From: Lichenostomus cassidix
Lineage: Eukaryota; Chordata; Aves; Passeriformes; Meliphagidae
Reading direction: 5' to 3'
DNA: 64,000 bases
Assembly: GCA_008360975.2 (NCBI GenBank)
Contig: CM039211.1
Span: 65,624,565-65,688,564 of the forward strand
Both the position numbers and the translations under genes were made by a program. The notes under the pieces were generated by a model. It searched no databases, was not told the origin of the DNA, and saw only the letters and a program-made list of their open reading frames with translations. Shown here in pieces: positions 21,101 to 29,259 of the stretch (position 1 is its first letter; every line of letters starts with the position of its first letter).

Positions 21101-23034
21101 AGTTTTGTACAGGTAAATCAACTCAAGGAGGAAAAACGCCCTGTGAGAGCAGCACAGCAAGACAATAAGGTGACACCAAGACAAGAAGACAATGCACCCT
21201 GCTCAGTGCACGGTGTCCCCATGACAGAGTGAGAAGAGCAGCAGTGCTAACCACCCGTAGCAACCACATCCTCTGCTTGTGGCTGCACTGCTCTTCCTTG
21301 CACTGTTCTCTGTGGCACTATGCACAATGGGTTCGACCAGGGTCATGGAATATGCTCAGGGATCCCTGTATTTGATGTCTCTTGGCCAGGGTCGTGGGAT
21401 ATGCGCAGGGATCCCATCCTTATGCCCCCCTCTCAGTCCAGCAGCTTTACCCTGCCCCACTGACACTGTCAGCCCGTTCCACCCGAGCAGGTATGGGAGG
21501 GATTCTTCTGCCTCACCCTGGCCATCTTCCTTGCCCTGTCCCTCTGCAATAGAAGGACCCTGATCTGTCAGGTGGGACCTTAGCAGAGGTGCCAGGATGG
21601 GATGAGCCCACGTGCTGAGGACGCGGGCAGTGCTGCTCACACTGCTGGGTGTGGCCACCACATGTTTTTGTCTTGGTTCCTCTCTTCACAAACACCAAGG
21701 TGCACACTCAGCAATATCATCTCTGTCACAGGCAGCCCCAGACTCTGGTGATGGTTGGGTGACTGAGATCTGCAGAGTGTGACAAGAGCCTGCAGGCCTA
21801 TAGGCTCCTGTTGCATCCCACTGTACACAGACAGATCCTGGTCTTAGTGTGCACCTTGAAAACAAAAAGGAAAGCCACACAATGCTTAGACATGGTTGCC
21901 CATGCTGGCCTGCCTGGGAGAACAGCTTCATCAGGGATCTCGGCAATGGGAAGACACTCTGGGCAGGAGAATATCCTCTGTTGCAGTTTTAGCCTTCATT
22001 TTAGCATGCTGTGTTTACACTCTCTGCAACCACATGGACATATTTTCCCTGGGGTCCTGTGACACATCACACACAGAGCAGACCCTGATGTCACTTCATA
22101 TCATCAATTAAAGTTTCTGATCCCATTCCCTGGACTCTGTCACAGCCAGAGTACTTAATCAGCAGTTTTCTCTAGCCTGCACCCCCCCAGACACAGCAGC
22201 ACACTGGACCAGGACTACATGATTAGACACTAATTTAACAATTTTTATCATCTAGCTCTGAGTTTAATGATTTTATCATCTAGCTCCAAGAAAATTAGTT
22301 TAGGGAAATACTCCAGACAGATACAGAACAATGCAAGGTCACAGTCCCTGGACGACAGTTCAAACGCCAGAAAATGCAGCCTGCTGGGAGGGCAGCTAAC
22401 ATGTGGCCCTGAAAATTCCCACTGACTCCGCTGGCATCACAGTGTGCAGCCTGTGTAGGAAGAGCCCAGCAGAACCCTGGGGGTCCTCTGACCCTTCCAG
22501 CACCAAGGAAGCCCATTAAAGGGCAATCCCAGAACATTATAACTCCTGTCTCCAGGCTCTCCTGGACACCCAGGGGCTCAGCTCATGGCTCCCCAGGTCT
22601 TTATTGGGCACCAGCACCAATCTCCTTTGTGGTGAGGATGTGGCACCCACACACTGTGCAAAGACAGATGGACACCTTGTATTCCCAACTCCATGGAGGG
22701 ACACTACAGACCCTGCAGAGGCTTTTCCAGCACCCCAAGCTTTGCTGCCTTCCATCCCCAAACAGAGCACCACCTAACCACCACCCAGCTGGTGGACTTG
22801 GGCCCCAGTGTGGACATCAGACCTCTCCGATACAGCTGCCATACTCTGCACGCCATGAAGATGCCCAGCAGCTCTGCAGCAGAAGTGCAGTAAAACCTTC
22901 TCTTGGGGGCAGAGGAATGAGCATTTCTTACCTCCTTCCTGGGGTTTTCCATAATTGTTGGGATAAGGCTTACCATAATTTTGTGCTGCCAACAGAGGGG
23001 GGAGGAGCAGGAGAAACATCCATTGCAGGGCCAT
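14..23034 (-). CDS. Receptor-type protein tyrosine phosphatase with CCP-like and FN3 modules (5' and middle part; continues past left edge)
   Basis: I joined 24 exons by hand: 22932-23034, 14477-14704, 13789-14034, 12659-12898, 10888-11130, 9968-10258, 9426-9665, 8633-8923, 8182-8279, 7521-7713, 7277-7388, 6925-7153, 6656-6695, 6007-6112, 5768-5835, 5332-5474, 5104-5191, 4455-4525, 4004-4040, 3168-3265, 2880-2996, 1583-1740, 1370-1505 and 14-163. Every junction has AG/GT and matching phase, giving 3,726 nt (1,242 codons) without a stop. Layout by residue: signal peptide 1-17, CCP-like modules 35-353, FN3 354-450, CCP-like 451-530, FN3 531-627, FN3 628-724, membrane-proximal region 725-851, transmembrane helix about 864-886, phosphatase domain D1 about 953-1205, then linker. 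D1 and linker resemble R2B RPTPs (PTPRK/M/T/U), but the CCP-like ectodomain is not theirs. Inferred role: plasma-membrane receptor that dephosphorylates phosphotyrosine proteins; ligand unknown. The second phosphatase domain would lie left of the window. Confidence 0.9.
1370..1505 (-). CDS. RPTP exon 23: D1, P-loop
   Basis: 136 nt, phase 2 to 0. Joined to exon 22 it completes the signature [10 protein letters not shown] with catalytic Cys and Arg intact, followed by [12 protein letters not shown] (Q-loop region). D1 therefore looks catalytically competent. Confidence 0.96.
1583..1740 (-). CDS. RPTP exon 22: D1, WPD loop
   Basis: 158 nt, phase 0 to 2. It encodes [15 protein letters not shown] with the general-acid Asp present, then GPVLVHC. 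Of the nearby AG acceptors, only the one at 1741-1742 gives the correct frame. The catalytic Cys is the last full codon of this exon. Confidence 0.95.
2880..2996 (-). CDS. RPTP exon 21: D1, KCxxYWP motif
   Basis: 117 nt, phase 0-0, encoding [19 protein letters not shown] and ending RIFCLQK. KC.QYWP is the standard PTP motif; VYGD followed by a short TL segment is close to R2B members. Confidence 0.94.
3168..3265 (-). CDS. RPTP exon 20: D1, DFWxMVWQE motif
   Basis: 98 nt, phase 1 to 0. It encodes [17 protein letters not shown] and [10 protein letters not shown], the central PTP motif. Confidence 0.95.
4004..4040 (-). CDS. RPTP exon 19: D1, FIAAQG motif
   Basis: 37 nt, phase 0 to 1, encoding [12 protein letters not shown]. 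It corresponds to the Y.xP..FIA.QGP motif of PTPs. Confidence 0.92.
4455..4525 (-). CDS. RPTP exon 18: D1, NxxINASY motif
   Basis: 71 nt, phase 1 to 0. It encodes [11 protein letters not shown] then GYINASYVD, a conserved PTP core motif. Confidence 0.92.
5104..5191 (-). CDS. RPTP exon 17: D1 start with KNRY motif
   Basis: 88 nt, phase 0 to 1. It encodes [12 protein letters not shown], the pTyr-recognition loop (KNRY). The donor after CCGT lets the next exon complete Tyr, giving IIPYD as in most PTPs. Confidence 0.9.
5332..5474 (-). CDS. RPTP exon 16: juxtamembrane / wedge region of D1
   Basis: 143 nt, phase 1 to 0. It encodes [19 protein letters not shown], an acidic stretch, and GLLKEYQ. 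This is the helix-turn-helix wedge found before RPTP catalytic domains, ending in the usual EY/EF motif. Confidence 0.88.
5768..5835 (-). CDS. RPTP exon 15: cytoplasmic stop-transfer and juxtamembrane
   Basis: 68 nt, phase 2 to 1, encoding a basic start (RLKRNNSK) right after the membrane helix and then a Ser/Asn-rich segment. Confidence 0.82.
6007..6112 (-). CDS. RPTP exon 14: transmembrane helix
   Basis: 106 nt, phase 1 to 2. After a short polar stretch ending DRK comes a 23-residue hydrophobic helix starting [11 protein letters not shown] and ending LLLFVLF, followed by Arg and basic residues in the next exon. This sets a type I topology. Confidence 0.92.
6656..6695 (-). CDS. RPTP exon 13: small exon before the membrane
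   Basis: 40 nt, phase 0 to 1, encoding [13 protein letters not shown]. It is short, but it has a good acceptor and donor and is needed to keep the frame between exons 12 and 14. Confidence 0.75.
6925..7153 (-). CDS. RPTP exon 12: membrane-proximal extracellular domain
   Basis: 229 nt, phase 2 to 0. Motifs FVLGDGS, EYHNAAL and GWDYTALL match the F.LGD...NAPL..Y pattern just outside the membrane in R2B-class RPTPs. Sequons NTS (two) and NLT are present. Confidence 0.85.
7277..7388 (-). CDS. RPTP exon 11: linker / start of membrane-proximal domain
   Basis: 112 nt, phase 1 to 2. It encodes [20 protein letters not shown] and a Pro/Leu-rich tail ending LPSEGS. Placement rests on phase and splice sites. 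The region corresponds to the beginning of the last extracellular domain of R2B-type RPTPs. Confidence 0.75.
7521..7713 (-). CDS. RPTP exon 10: second half of FN3 module c
   Basis: 193 nt, phase 0 to 1. It has an NGS glycosylation sequon, then [20 protein letters not shown], the classic FN3 strand E-F motif (L..PGT.Y.V.VRA), and ends [13 protein letters not shown]. Confidence 0.87.
8182..8279 (-). CDS. RPTP exon 9: first half of FN3 module c
   Basis: 98 nt, phase 1 to 0. It encodes [26 protein letters not shown] and IGYE, the A-C strand pattern of an FN3 domain (Pro start, W in strand B, GYE in strand C). The donor follows GAG. Confidence 0.85.
8633..8923 (-). CDS. RPTP exon 8: FN3-like module b
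   Basis: 291 nt, phase 1-1, same length as exon 6. It keeps the CQGMRAKCQ and [11 protein letters not shown] segments and LQPFTEY. The C-terminal strand differs ([10 protein letters not shown]), so the duplicates have begun to diverge on one face. Confidence 0.85.
9065..9425 (-). repeat. Duplicated intron downstream of CCP5 (partner of 12300-12658)
   Basis: Near-identical partner of 12300-12658. A visible difference is a short indel around 9270-9290 versus 12505-12525. Confidence 0.88.
9426..9665 (-). CDS. RPTP exon 7: CCP/sushi-like module 5
   Basis: 240 nt, phase 1-1. Near-identical to exon 4 (CCP3): from the MLSC motif to the last Cys I see no amino-acid difference. It sits between two FN3-like exons, so a CCP+FN3 unit has been copied as a block. 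Confidence 0.9.
9666..9800 (-). repeat. Duplicated intron block, copy at CCP5
   Basis: Immediately upstream of exon 7. On the plus strand it carries a run with gctgggaggggatgagatgg followed by ggtaggggtgag, shared with 11131-11263 and 12899-13045. Confidence 0.85.
9968..10258 (-). CDS. RPTP exon 6: FN3-like module a
   Basis: 291 nt, 97 codons, phase 1-1: a whole beta-sandwich module in one exon. It has a fibronectin III-like core (SIKLNWTC near the first third and [11 protein letters not shown] near the end). Two extra Cys (CRFPDAC) may form a local disulfide. It is a close duplicate of exon 8, differing mostly in the last third. Confidence 0.85.
10888..11130 (-). CDS. RPTP exon 5: CCP/sushi-like module 4
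   Basis: 243 nt, phase 1-1. Motifs are [39 protein letters not shown] and VEC. It belongs to the same subfamily as CCP3 and CCP5 but has diverged, mainly between Cys 3 and Cys 4. The intron just upstream is shared with CCP3 and CCP5. Confidence 0.9.
11131..11263 (-). repeat. Duplicated intron block, copy at CCP4
   Basis: Immediately upstream of exon 5. It has the same block as at 9666 and 12899, with small indels around the aaatccccagcaac segment. Confidence 0.85.
12300..12658 (-). repeat. Duplicated intron downstream of CCP3 (partner of 9065-9425)
   Basis: The segment beginning gagagggaatccaagagagt and running into exon 4 matches 9065-9425 with only scattered differences. Together with the exon and the upstream block, the duplicated unit is about 0.7-0.8 kb. 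Confidence 0.88.
12659..12898 (-). CDS. RPTP exon 4: CCP/sushi-like module 3
   Basis: 240 nt, phase 1-1. Motifs are [39 protein letters not shown] and EVKC. It is almost the same sequence as exon 7 (CCP5), including flanking intron, which points to a recent duplication or gene conversion. Confidence 0.9.
12899..13045 (-). repeat. Duplicated intron block, copy at CCP3
   Basis: Immediately upstream of exon 4. It is nearly identical to the copy at 9666-9800. Confidence 0.85.
13789..14034 (-). CDS. RPTP exon 3: CCP/sushi-like module 2
   Basis: 246 nt, phase 1-1. It contains [27 protein letters not shown], a Trp-rich segment (VWWVKNS) and a final IVC. The four Cys and the Trp before the last Cys match the other modules, but the sequence has diverged clearly from CCP3-5. 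Confidence 0.87.
14477..14704 (-). CDS. RPTP exon 2: CCP/sushi-like module 1
   Basis: 228 nt, phase 1 at both ends. The pattern is [10 protein letters not shown], then a second Cys, a third Cys (TIRC), a long insert, a Trp and a last Cys (LNC). That four-Cys, one-Trp layout is sushi-like, but the stretch between Cys 3 and Cys 4 is longer than usual. This copy lacks the CPEGFQ motif of the later modules, having CFMNTPP instead. Confidence 0.85.
15848..16021 (-). mobile_element. CR1-type LINE fragment, downstream half
   Basis: On the minus strand it encodes [10 protein letters not shown], the reverse-transcriptase motif A region of CR1-type elements, and then runs toward a CR1-like 3' part (ttctctgggcaatgtgttcc on the plus strand). 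It is interrupted at 16,021. Confidence 0.75.
16060..16312 (+). mobile_element. ERV LTR fragment, plus orientation
   Basis: It contains caaccaaagggatattccat and a TATA-like acataaagc, both also present in reverse orientation in the LTR at 16319-16800. It looks like a U3-to-R part, ending abruptly next to that LTR. I recall this LTR type from songbird genomes; class not verified. Confidence 0.7.
16319..16800 (-). mobile_element. ERV LTR, minus orientation
   Basis: About 482 bp, bounded by TGTA at 16319 and TACA ending at 16800. Read on the minus strand it has the accaaagggatattccat motif and then acataaagc. It lies directly 3' of an integrase-like remnant, so it is the 3' LTR of a minus-strand provirus relic. 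The exact 5' boundary is uncertain. Confidence 0.7.
16850..17510 (-). pseudogene. Decayed ERV pol (integrase) remnant
   Basis: On the minus strand between about 17,290 and 17,130 there is a retroviral integrase core signature: SDNGT, then [11 protein letters not shown] and ERYNG. The reading frame changes and is broken on both sides, no gag, protease or env is recognised, and the matching 5' LTR is missing. It leads straight into the minus-strand LTR, as in elements without env. Not functional. Confidence 0.75.
17514..18000 (-). mobile_element. CR1-type LINE fragment, upstream half
   Basis: On the minus strand it encodes a degraded stretch with [15 protein letters not shown] and IHLDLC, matching the part of a CR1-type reverse transcriptase that precedes [10 protein letters not shown]. 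It breaks off exactly where the fragment at 15848-16021 begins, so both are probably one copy. The right boundary is approximate. Confidence 0.65.
18520..18680. repeat. Intronic duplicated segment, copy 1
   Basis: Shares gtgtttgatgccatgtgct and gaacacaaacacgggtctta-like sequence with 20410-20535. Similar over about 130 bp by eye. Confidence 0.7.
20410..20535. repeat. Intronic duplicated segment, copy 2
   Basis: Partner of 18520-18680 in the same orientation. It could be an old dispersed repeat or a local duplication. Confidence 0.7.
21336..21418. repeat. Imperfect two-copy tandem repeat
   Basis: ccagggtcatggaatatgct and ccagggtcgtgggatatgcg, each followed by cagggatccc: two units of about 45 bp. 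Confidence 0.75.
22932..23034 (-). CDS. RPTP exon 1: start codon and signal peptide
   Basis: The ATG has a good context (A at -3, G at +4). The first 17 residues are a typical signal peptide, MALQWM followed by a Leu/Pro-rich core ending LLAA. The mature N-terminus has two copies of an NYGKP motif ([14 protein letters not shown]). The exon ends G|GTAAGAAA in phase 1, which fits the next exon 8.2 kb away. Linking it to the downstream exons rests on phase, strand and the absence of another first exon. Confidence 0.75.
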
Positions 23035-26030
23035 GTCTGGCTGTGCTCCCAGGGCAGGACTGAGGTCTCAGACACGCTGGCTGCCTCACTGCACACCCAT
23101 CTGATTGTGAGAGGTGCAGGCACAAAAAGGAAACAGGCACACAGAGAAATCACATATGGTGCAAGAGGCTTCCTCATTGGAGAAGGAAACTCTGCTAGTG
23201 TCAGCGCCGCCTTCTTTCTTTCATCTCCATGACCCTTTTGCAATCTTCCTCTCTCGAATTGCTTGTCTAAAATCACAGTTTTTAGGTTTTCTGTCACGAG
23301 CAGCTACTAACCACAGCTGGATTGCCTCTTATCCCAACACAGATCTTAGAAGGACTTGTGAGATGTTCTGGTTCATGGCTGGGCTTTAGGAAGAATACGT
23401 GGCTTCCATACTCGCCTAGAAAGTGAAGCAGTGACTACATCAGGACAACCCTCACCTTACTGCTGCCTTGATGAGGATTTTGATAAAATGGACTTCTGAA
23501 AGACACAGATGATCTTAATTATCCAGTAGTGTGTGCCATGGATGGGAAAGCCAAGGTTTAGCCAGAAGTGGCTGTGTGCTCAGGACTGGACTGAGAGAAG
23601 AGACTTGGTCAGAAGGTGACAAGAGCCCTGGCATGCAAGTGCTATGGCACGTTGTGTTGTCAAAACATGGCAGCAGCAAGAATAACCACGAAGGAGTGAG
23701 AGGCCAGCACAGACAGTGGACAGTGGGATAGAAAAGGGCTGCTGGTGAGGCTGTCTGTGCAGCTGGAGGCTGATGGCCACAACAGCAGACCCAACAATCA
23801 GAGGTGGTCCAGGGCAGCAGGTGCTGAATTTGTGTTTTCCCAGCCACCCAGCAGCCCTTGCTGGATGTGCCTGGCCTCCATCGCAGCTGAAACACACAGC
23901 TGGGAGAAGAACAAGCCCTGAAATCTTCTCTGAGGCTTTGGAGCCAGGCTGCAGCCCCCTGTGATGACCCTCCTCTGTGGTGCTCCTGGTAAAGGGCTGG
24001 TGCTCCCACTCCTGGGGTCAGGCTCTGCTTTCCTCAGATTTGCACACCCTGCAATGCCTTTATTCAGCAGCATTGAGCAGGCTGGTGTGGGGTGATCCTT
24101 TCCAAATACACTCCCCCCAGCCATTCCCGAAAGCTAGCTGTGAGCAAAACATGGTAAAGTCTTGTTTTATTATTTTTCTGCCAATATACGAAGTGCTTGG
24201 GGGCAGATACTCCCACAGTATTTTACCTCTCAGGAACAGAGCTGGAGACTGCCCAGCCACATTCCCTCCTAGGCTCAGAAAGGCAGTCTCAACCTCTTCT
24301 CCCTTGTCTATTTCACCTCTTCCTCCAACAGAGCTGGCAGGGCCAGGGGTGCCCACCCCCACAAACCTGCCTTTTTTATTTCCTTTGCTCAAATATGAAG
24401 CTCACCCATACAGAGTTCACTGCACTCAAACTCACTTGTCTGAAAAAGGTGTCCTGGAGCTGCAAGTGCACAGACAGGACCCTGGCATCACAGCAGGGCA
24501 CAGACTGGAGGTGCCTGGGAGGTAGCTGTGCTCTGCCTCAGGTATCTGGGAGGTTTTGGGGAGTGGGGGGAAGTAACTGCTCCTCTGCCTCCAGCAAGAG
24601 CAGCAAGTGAGAGGTCACCTCTCCCTGCTCCCTGCCTATTCAAGAAAAAAACTGAAGAGCTGCAAAAGCTCTTTTGGTGTCAGCAGGCAAGTTCTTCAAT
24701 TTGGAGAATCTTTGGAAAAGGAGTGGGAGAATTCCATAAATTAAAAAAGACGTAAAAAAATCTCATCCCTGCTCCCTCTCTGCACCAATCCCACCAACAC
24801 AATGGTTCTCAGCTCCTATGTTACCAACATCTGGCATCTCTGAAAATCCTCCATGGCCCCATGTGAAACCTCAAAAGCCATGGAGGAAGTGTGGCCGAAG
24901 TAGCTGTCAGAGAGATCTCTAATTCTTCCCACTTCCCCTTGCTCCACATCAGAAAAATTCAGCCTTGAGTGTAACCCAGGCTCTGGCAGGAAGGATGGAG
25001 GGGTGTTGCAAGACAATTCTGCCTTCTCCAGAGGGTCCAACCTGTTCTGGTCACACCAGGCAAACTGAAAGCCACACAGACAGCTGCACCTGGCAGGTTT
25101 GGCTCAGCTGGGAGGATGGACAGGCTGGATCTCAGCAGGTGTAGACAAGGAGCTGTGTCCTGCTGCAATGCCAGGACCCAGGCACACTGCCTGAGTGTGT
25201 CCCATTTCACCATAAGCCTTGCAGGGTGCTGGCACTGGAGCTACATATTGCAGCAATCGTGTTACCCTGGGGATGTCACTACTGCGAGGACATGGTCTCC
25301 TGTCAACCCTGCAGATATTGTGGCAGATTTGGAGCTCTTGAAGTGTTTGCAAAGAGGGCTGCTGGCTGCTTCTACAGGCTGTTCTTTGCTCCCTTTTTTG
25401 TTTGCCTTATCAAGAATTTATGTCTTACCTGTCTGATACTATTTTTGTCCTCTGGACATGACTTCTTCTTTTTGAAGGGATCTCTCTGTTTTGAATAACC
25501 TCTGCCCCTGGTGGTTATGCCTGCTGCTTCCTCTCTACCTTTTGATACCAGGAGACCTGAAAGACTGCGTTAACTCTCTGCAAGATTGCTGGACACTGTG
25601 ACCAGACTGCATTATCTAAATTTCCTCATTTCCACATATTTCCCCTTTCTGATGCTGATTAAGACACTCCTGGACTTTTCAATCTTTGGTAATTGTGCAG
25701 TGTCATGGAAACAAAGCATGTTGTGGCTGTCACCAGCAGGCAGCCCTTTCCTGGGAACATGCTTGGCTCATATTTCCTGCACAGAGCTCAGTTCCCCATC
25801 TTCCCCTCAGTCTCGTGGTGCACGTGGAAAAGTCCCACACTGACACCTTGCTTGCCCCTGCCTGGTATTGCAAACCAGACATGGGGGTGCTTGAAGGCTA
25901 ACAGCAGAAGCACTACACCCTGTCCTTTCCTTTCATGTGGGATTGCTGTTCCCAAAGGCGTATCCATGGTGCAAAGCGGTCTGCATCCCTCCTCTGAAGC
26001 AGGAGCCCCATCACTGGGGTCATACGTTGG

Positions 26031-26335
26031 AGAATCACAGAATGAGCTGAGTTGGAAAGCATCCACAAGGTTCATTGAGCCCAGCTTTTAGCCCTGCACT
26101 GGACATCCCTAAGAGTCACAACATGGGCCTGAGAGGACTGTCCAAACTTCTTGAATTCTGTCAGGTTTGGTGCTGTAATCACTTCTCTGGAGAGCCTGTT
26201 GCACTGCCTGATCATCCTCTGAGTGAAGAATCTTTTCCTGATACCCAACCTACATCTTCCCTGTCTCAGCTTCAGCCCATTCCCTCGGGTCCTGTCACTG
26301 GTCACCACAAAGAAATCAGTGTCTGAAATGTCTTC
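26031..26335 (-). mobile_element. CR1 LINE 3' fragment
   Basis: It begins on the plus strand with agaatcacagaatgagctga, the reverse of a CR1 3' end. The minus strand encodes RLGIRKRFFTQRMIRQCNRL and a LSREV motif typical of the conserved CR1 3' part. Truncated at the 5' side. Confidence 0.85.
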
Positions 26336-27049
26336 TGCCTGCAGCTGGAAGTCAGTGCTTGCACCCACATATGCTCCTTCCCTGCACGAAGCTCTTGAGA
26401 AGCAGCATCAGGATTGCCAGTCCTCCCCTGCCATGGAACACATGCAGCTCCTGGTGCCAGACTAGGCCTTGCCCCACAAGCATCCAGGCCAGGGGGAAAG
26501 GGCCCTGGGCCGTGAAAGCCACTTGTGGGCTATGCTGCCACTGAAGTTCACTCAGAGGAAGCCTCCTGGGTTTCACTGTACAGCTGGAGGCACTGAGGCA
26601 GAGAGGGAGCCAGCAAAGGGGCCAAGGGAGGAAGTCAGCACAGCAGGAGCAGATTTCACTGCCAGGCCCCAGGATGGTGCCACAACAGCAGCGCTGTCCT
26701 TCCTCCAGCTGAAGGGGAACCAGGCTGTGCCCCAGTGTCAGCTCAGCCTCAGCACTCCTGGCCCACTGCCACAAGTGGGGTCACACCCACCAGGGACCTG
26801 GAAAGTGGTTCCTGTGACACTGGGCTGGGCAGTGGCAGTGCAGGGAGGTGGCCTGTCCTCACGCTAGGCTGCCGCTGGGCTGGCCCAAAAGCTGGATGTT
26901 CAGCTGTCAGGGGTTAATATGAGCTCCTACTTAGTTTTCTGTCCCCAGTGCAGTGGTCACAGGTATGTCAGAGTCACCTGCATGCTCATCCCCAGCCTGG
27001 CAGCCGCTACCCATCCCACAGCTGCTGGAATTTCAAATGTTCAAAGATG

Positions 27050-27176
27050 GGGCTGGGTTGGATAGGCCTTTGAGCAACTTGGTCTAGTGAGTGGCATCCC
27101 TGCCCACAGTTGCAGGGGTGGGACCAGATGATCTCTAATGTCCCGTCCAACCCAAACCATTATTTGATTCTATTAA
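27050..27176 (+). mobile_element. CR1 LINE 3' end
   Basis: Has ggaccagatgatctctaatg, then tccaacccaaaccatt and a gattctatt tail, the usual CR1 3' end in forward orientation. Confidence 0.85.
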
Positions 27177-27944
27177 CTGTGTGTGTGTCACTGCCCGCTG
27201 AACTTGCAGTCTGAGCATAGAATCTGGCTGCCAGGAGGGCCATAGGAAGGAAAGGCATTCCCTTCTCTCCTCCAACATGTGTCAGGCCTTTCTATTGGGC
27301 ACATGCATTCTGGAGTTGCTGTAGCACTGACAGGCAGCTGGAGTCCATGGTTAGAGCCTTTGACCCGAGGATGAACCAGGTCCTGACAACCCAGGTGGAG
27401 AAGGTCCATGAGGACCTGCCAAGATACCCTAGCACTTGACAGCAGCAGATCCCCCCTTTCAGGTGGCACATGTTCTTCAGATTGTCATGCACATCTGGAC
27501 TCCCACACCATCCTTAATCTGCCCCAGCCCTGCTGTCACCCCATGACTTCAGCCCTCCCACCACTGAGTCCCACAACCATATATGTCATCACCCCCAACT
27601 CCTATACCACGCAGAGCAGATTCCTGTACCATGAAACTGAGCCCCTCTTTGCTTCCCACAGGATGAATCTCTGCTCCCAGTGTTTACCCACAGAGCCCAG
27701 AACTTCTTTACTAAGACGTGCTTTGAGATCTCAAAGGAAGCCAGGAACAACTTTGCTGAGCAGTGGCTCAGAGTTGCCTGCGAGGAGTGGGAGAGGAGGA
27801 TATTACTGCTGCTCAGGTGACATGAGACAGGTGACATGACACAGGCAGGACTGACTGTGCATCTTGATGCAGGTCCAGAGCTGCCCCTGGCCTCACTCTG
27901 CACCTGTGAGAGTGCCTGGACCAGCTGAGGGGCCTAGCTCTGGT

Positions 27945-27992
27945 CAGCAGTGTCCCCAGAGAACAGGAGCCCCCATGATGAGTATCTACAGA
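27945..27992. repeat. Segment similar to the RPTP exon 12 donor region
   Basis: gtccccagagaacaggagcc and gatgagtatct resemble atccccagagagcaggagca and gatgaatacct at 6890-6925, roughly 80% over about 44 bp by eye. It may be a relic of a partial duplication of the RPTP gene. Confidence 0.4.
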
Positions 27993-29259
27993 CACCCTGT
28001 GTGTCTTCTTCGTGCTTAGCATGACCCTGACAGAGCTCATAGGCCAATGTGCCCATCAGGATCCAGGACCAGGCGACCAGCAGGACAACCCAGTGACAGC
28101 TCCATTACCGTCCCATATTGTCCCAACATCCCATGCACATTGCTGTGTGCTTCCAGCCTCACAGGCTTCAAGAGCTTTGTGCCCCCTGTCCAGTTCCTGG
28201 TTGGCACAGACTATCTGATAGCCACCAACGTGGATCTGCTTGACTCTACCCAGATGACCCCAAAGAACGCCTCAGCAGCTGCAAACCCCATAGCAGCAAT
28301 CCCAAATCCAGCCTCTGACACCCTAACCACCCCTCTGTGCCTCCCCTGCATCCCATGCTATCCCAGCAGCAAGTGCCCAGTGAGCTGCTCAGTGTCAGCA
28401 CCCACAGTGCAGGCAGCTGGAAATCCCCTTTCCTGCCCCAGGGCTGACTCAGCAAGGTCCCCTTCCTCATTTGGGCCAGCCACTGCACGTGGGGAGAGCA
28501 GCCTGGCTCCATGCAATCTATAAACAGCCCTGACCACTGCGCCCTCTGAGAGCTTAATCACAGCAGCCTATGTACAAGCCCTGTGCTGCTCCAGGCCAAG
28601 CCAGGGCTTTATGCTGCTTAATTTCTGTATTTTTTTCAGCAGTTTTGACGCACTGCACACATACATATAATTTGTCCGCATGGATGAGGCAAACTCCAGA
28701 GTGGTGCTCTTGCAGCGAAAGCTGGAGCCTCAAGCAGAGCTTTTCCCATCTTCTTTAGAGCTACTGAGAGGTAAAGATGTGGCTCTTGGGGTTTATTGCA
28801 GACTTGGAGGTCCAGTGTTTGTTGTGAGTCTAAATTTAAAATCCCTGCAGTCTCTCCTTGTGAGTGACTCACAGCCAGTGAAACTCATGGCCACATTGTC
28901 CAGGCTATAAGTCTCAGCCCACAATCCCTCCTTCACCTTTCCATGATCCAGGAGAAGCAGATTCCAGGCTGAAATGTGATCTCCTGTCCAAAACCTGCTT
29001 GGGTCTCTGCAAGCAATGCACAAGGAGCCCTGAAGAGTGCTGTCTTCCCAAGCCATATCACCCTTTGTAGTGCTGACTCCCCCCACCCCTCAGGCCTGAA
29101 CTGACAGGTCTGATTGCTGGGGCAGCCCATCTCCTCCTGAAGGTCTGGTGTAGGCTGTGGTGAAGGTGACAGAAAGCCTACAGTGCAGTGTACCAGCTCA
29201 GGTAACCCCCAAACCCTTCCCAGAGATGCACCGAAATCACAAGGCTGGGTAGCAGGGAG

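Larger units (their letters stand above)
14705..22931 (-). other. RPTP intron 1 (8.2 kb)
   Basis: No coding exon was found. It contains a CR1 copy split by LTR/ERV sequence (15.85-18.0 kb), a pair of similar segments (18.52-18.68 and 20.41-20.53 kb) and a small imperfect tandem repeat at 21.34-21.42 kb. The rest is unremarkable. Confidence 0.65.
23035..29259. other. Intergenic region between the RPTP gene and RUSC2
   Basis: No supported coding exon. It must hold the RPTP promoter and 5' UTR, but no TATA box or CpG-rich stretch stands out just upstream of 23,034. It contains CR1 ends at 26.0 and 27.05 kb and a short segment near 27.95 kb that resembles the RPTP gene. The open frames here lack codon-like conservation or known motifs. 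Confidence 0.6.

Noticed and set aside
28515..28530. TATA-like sequence ctataaac on the plus strand
   Set aside because: No gene starts downstream on that strand; probably chance.
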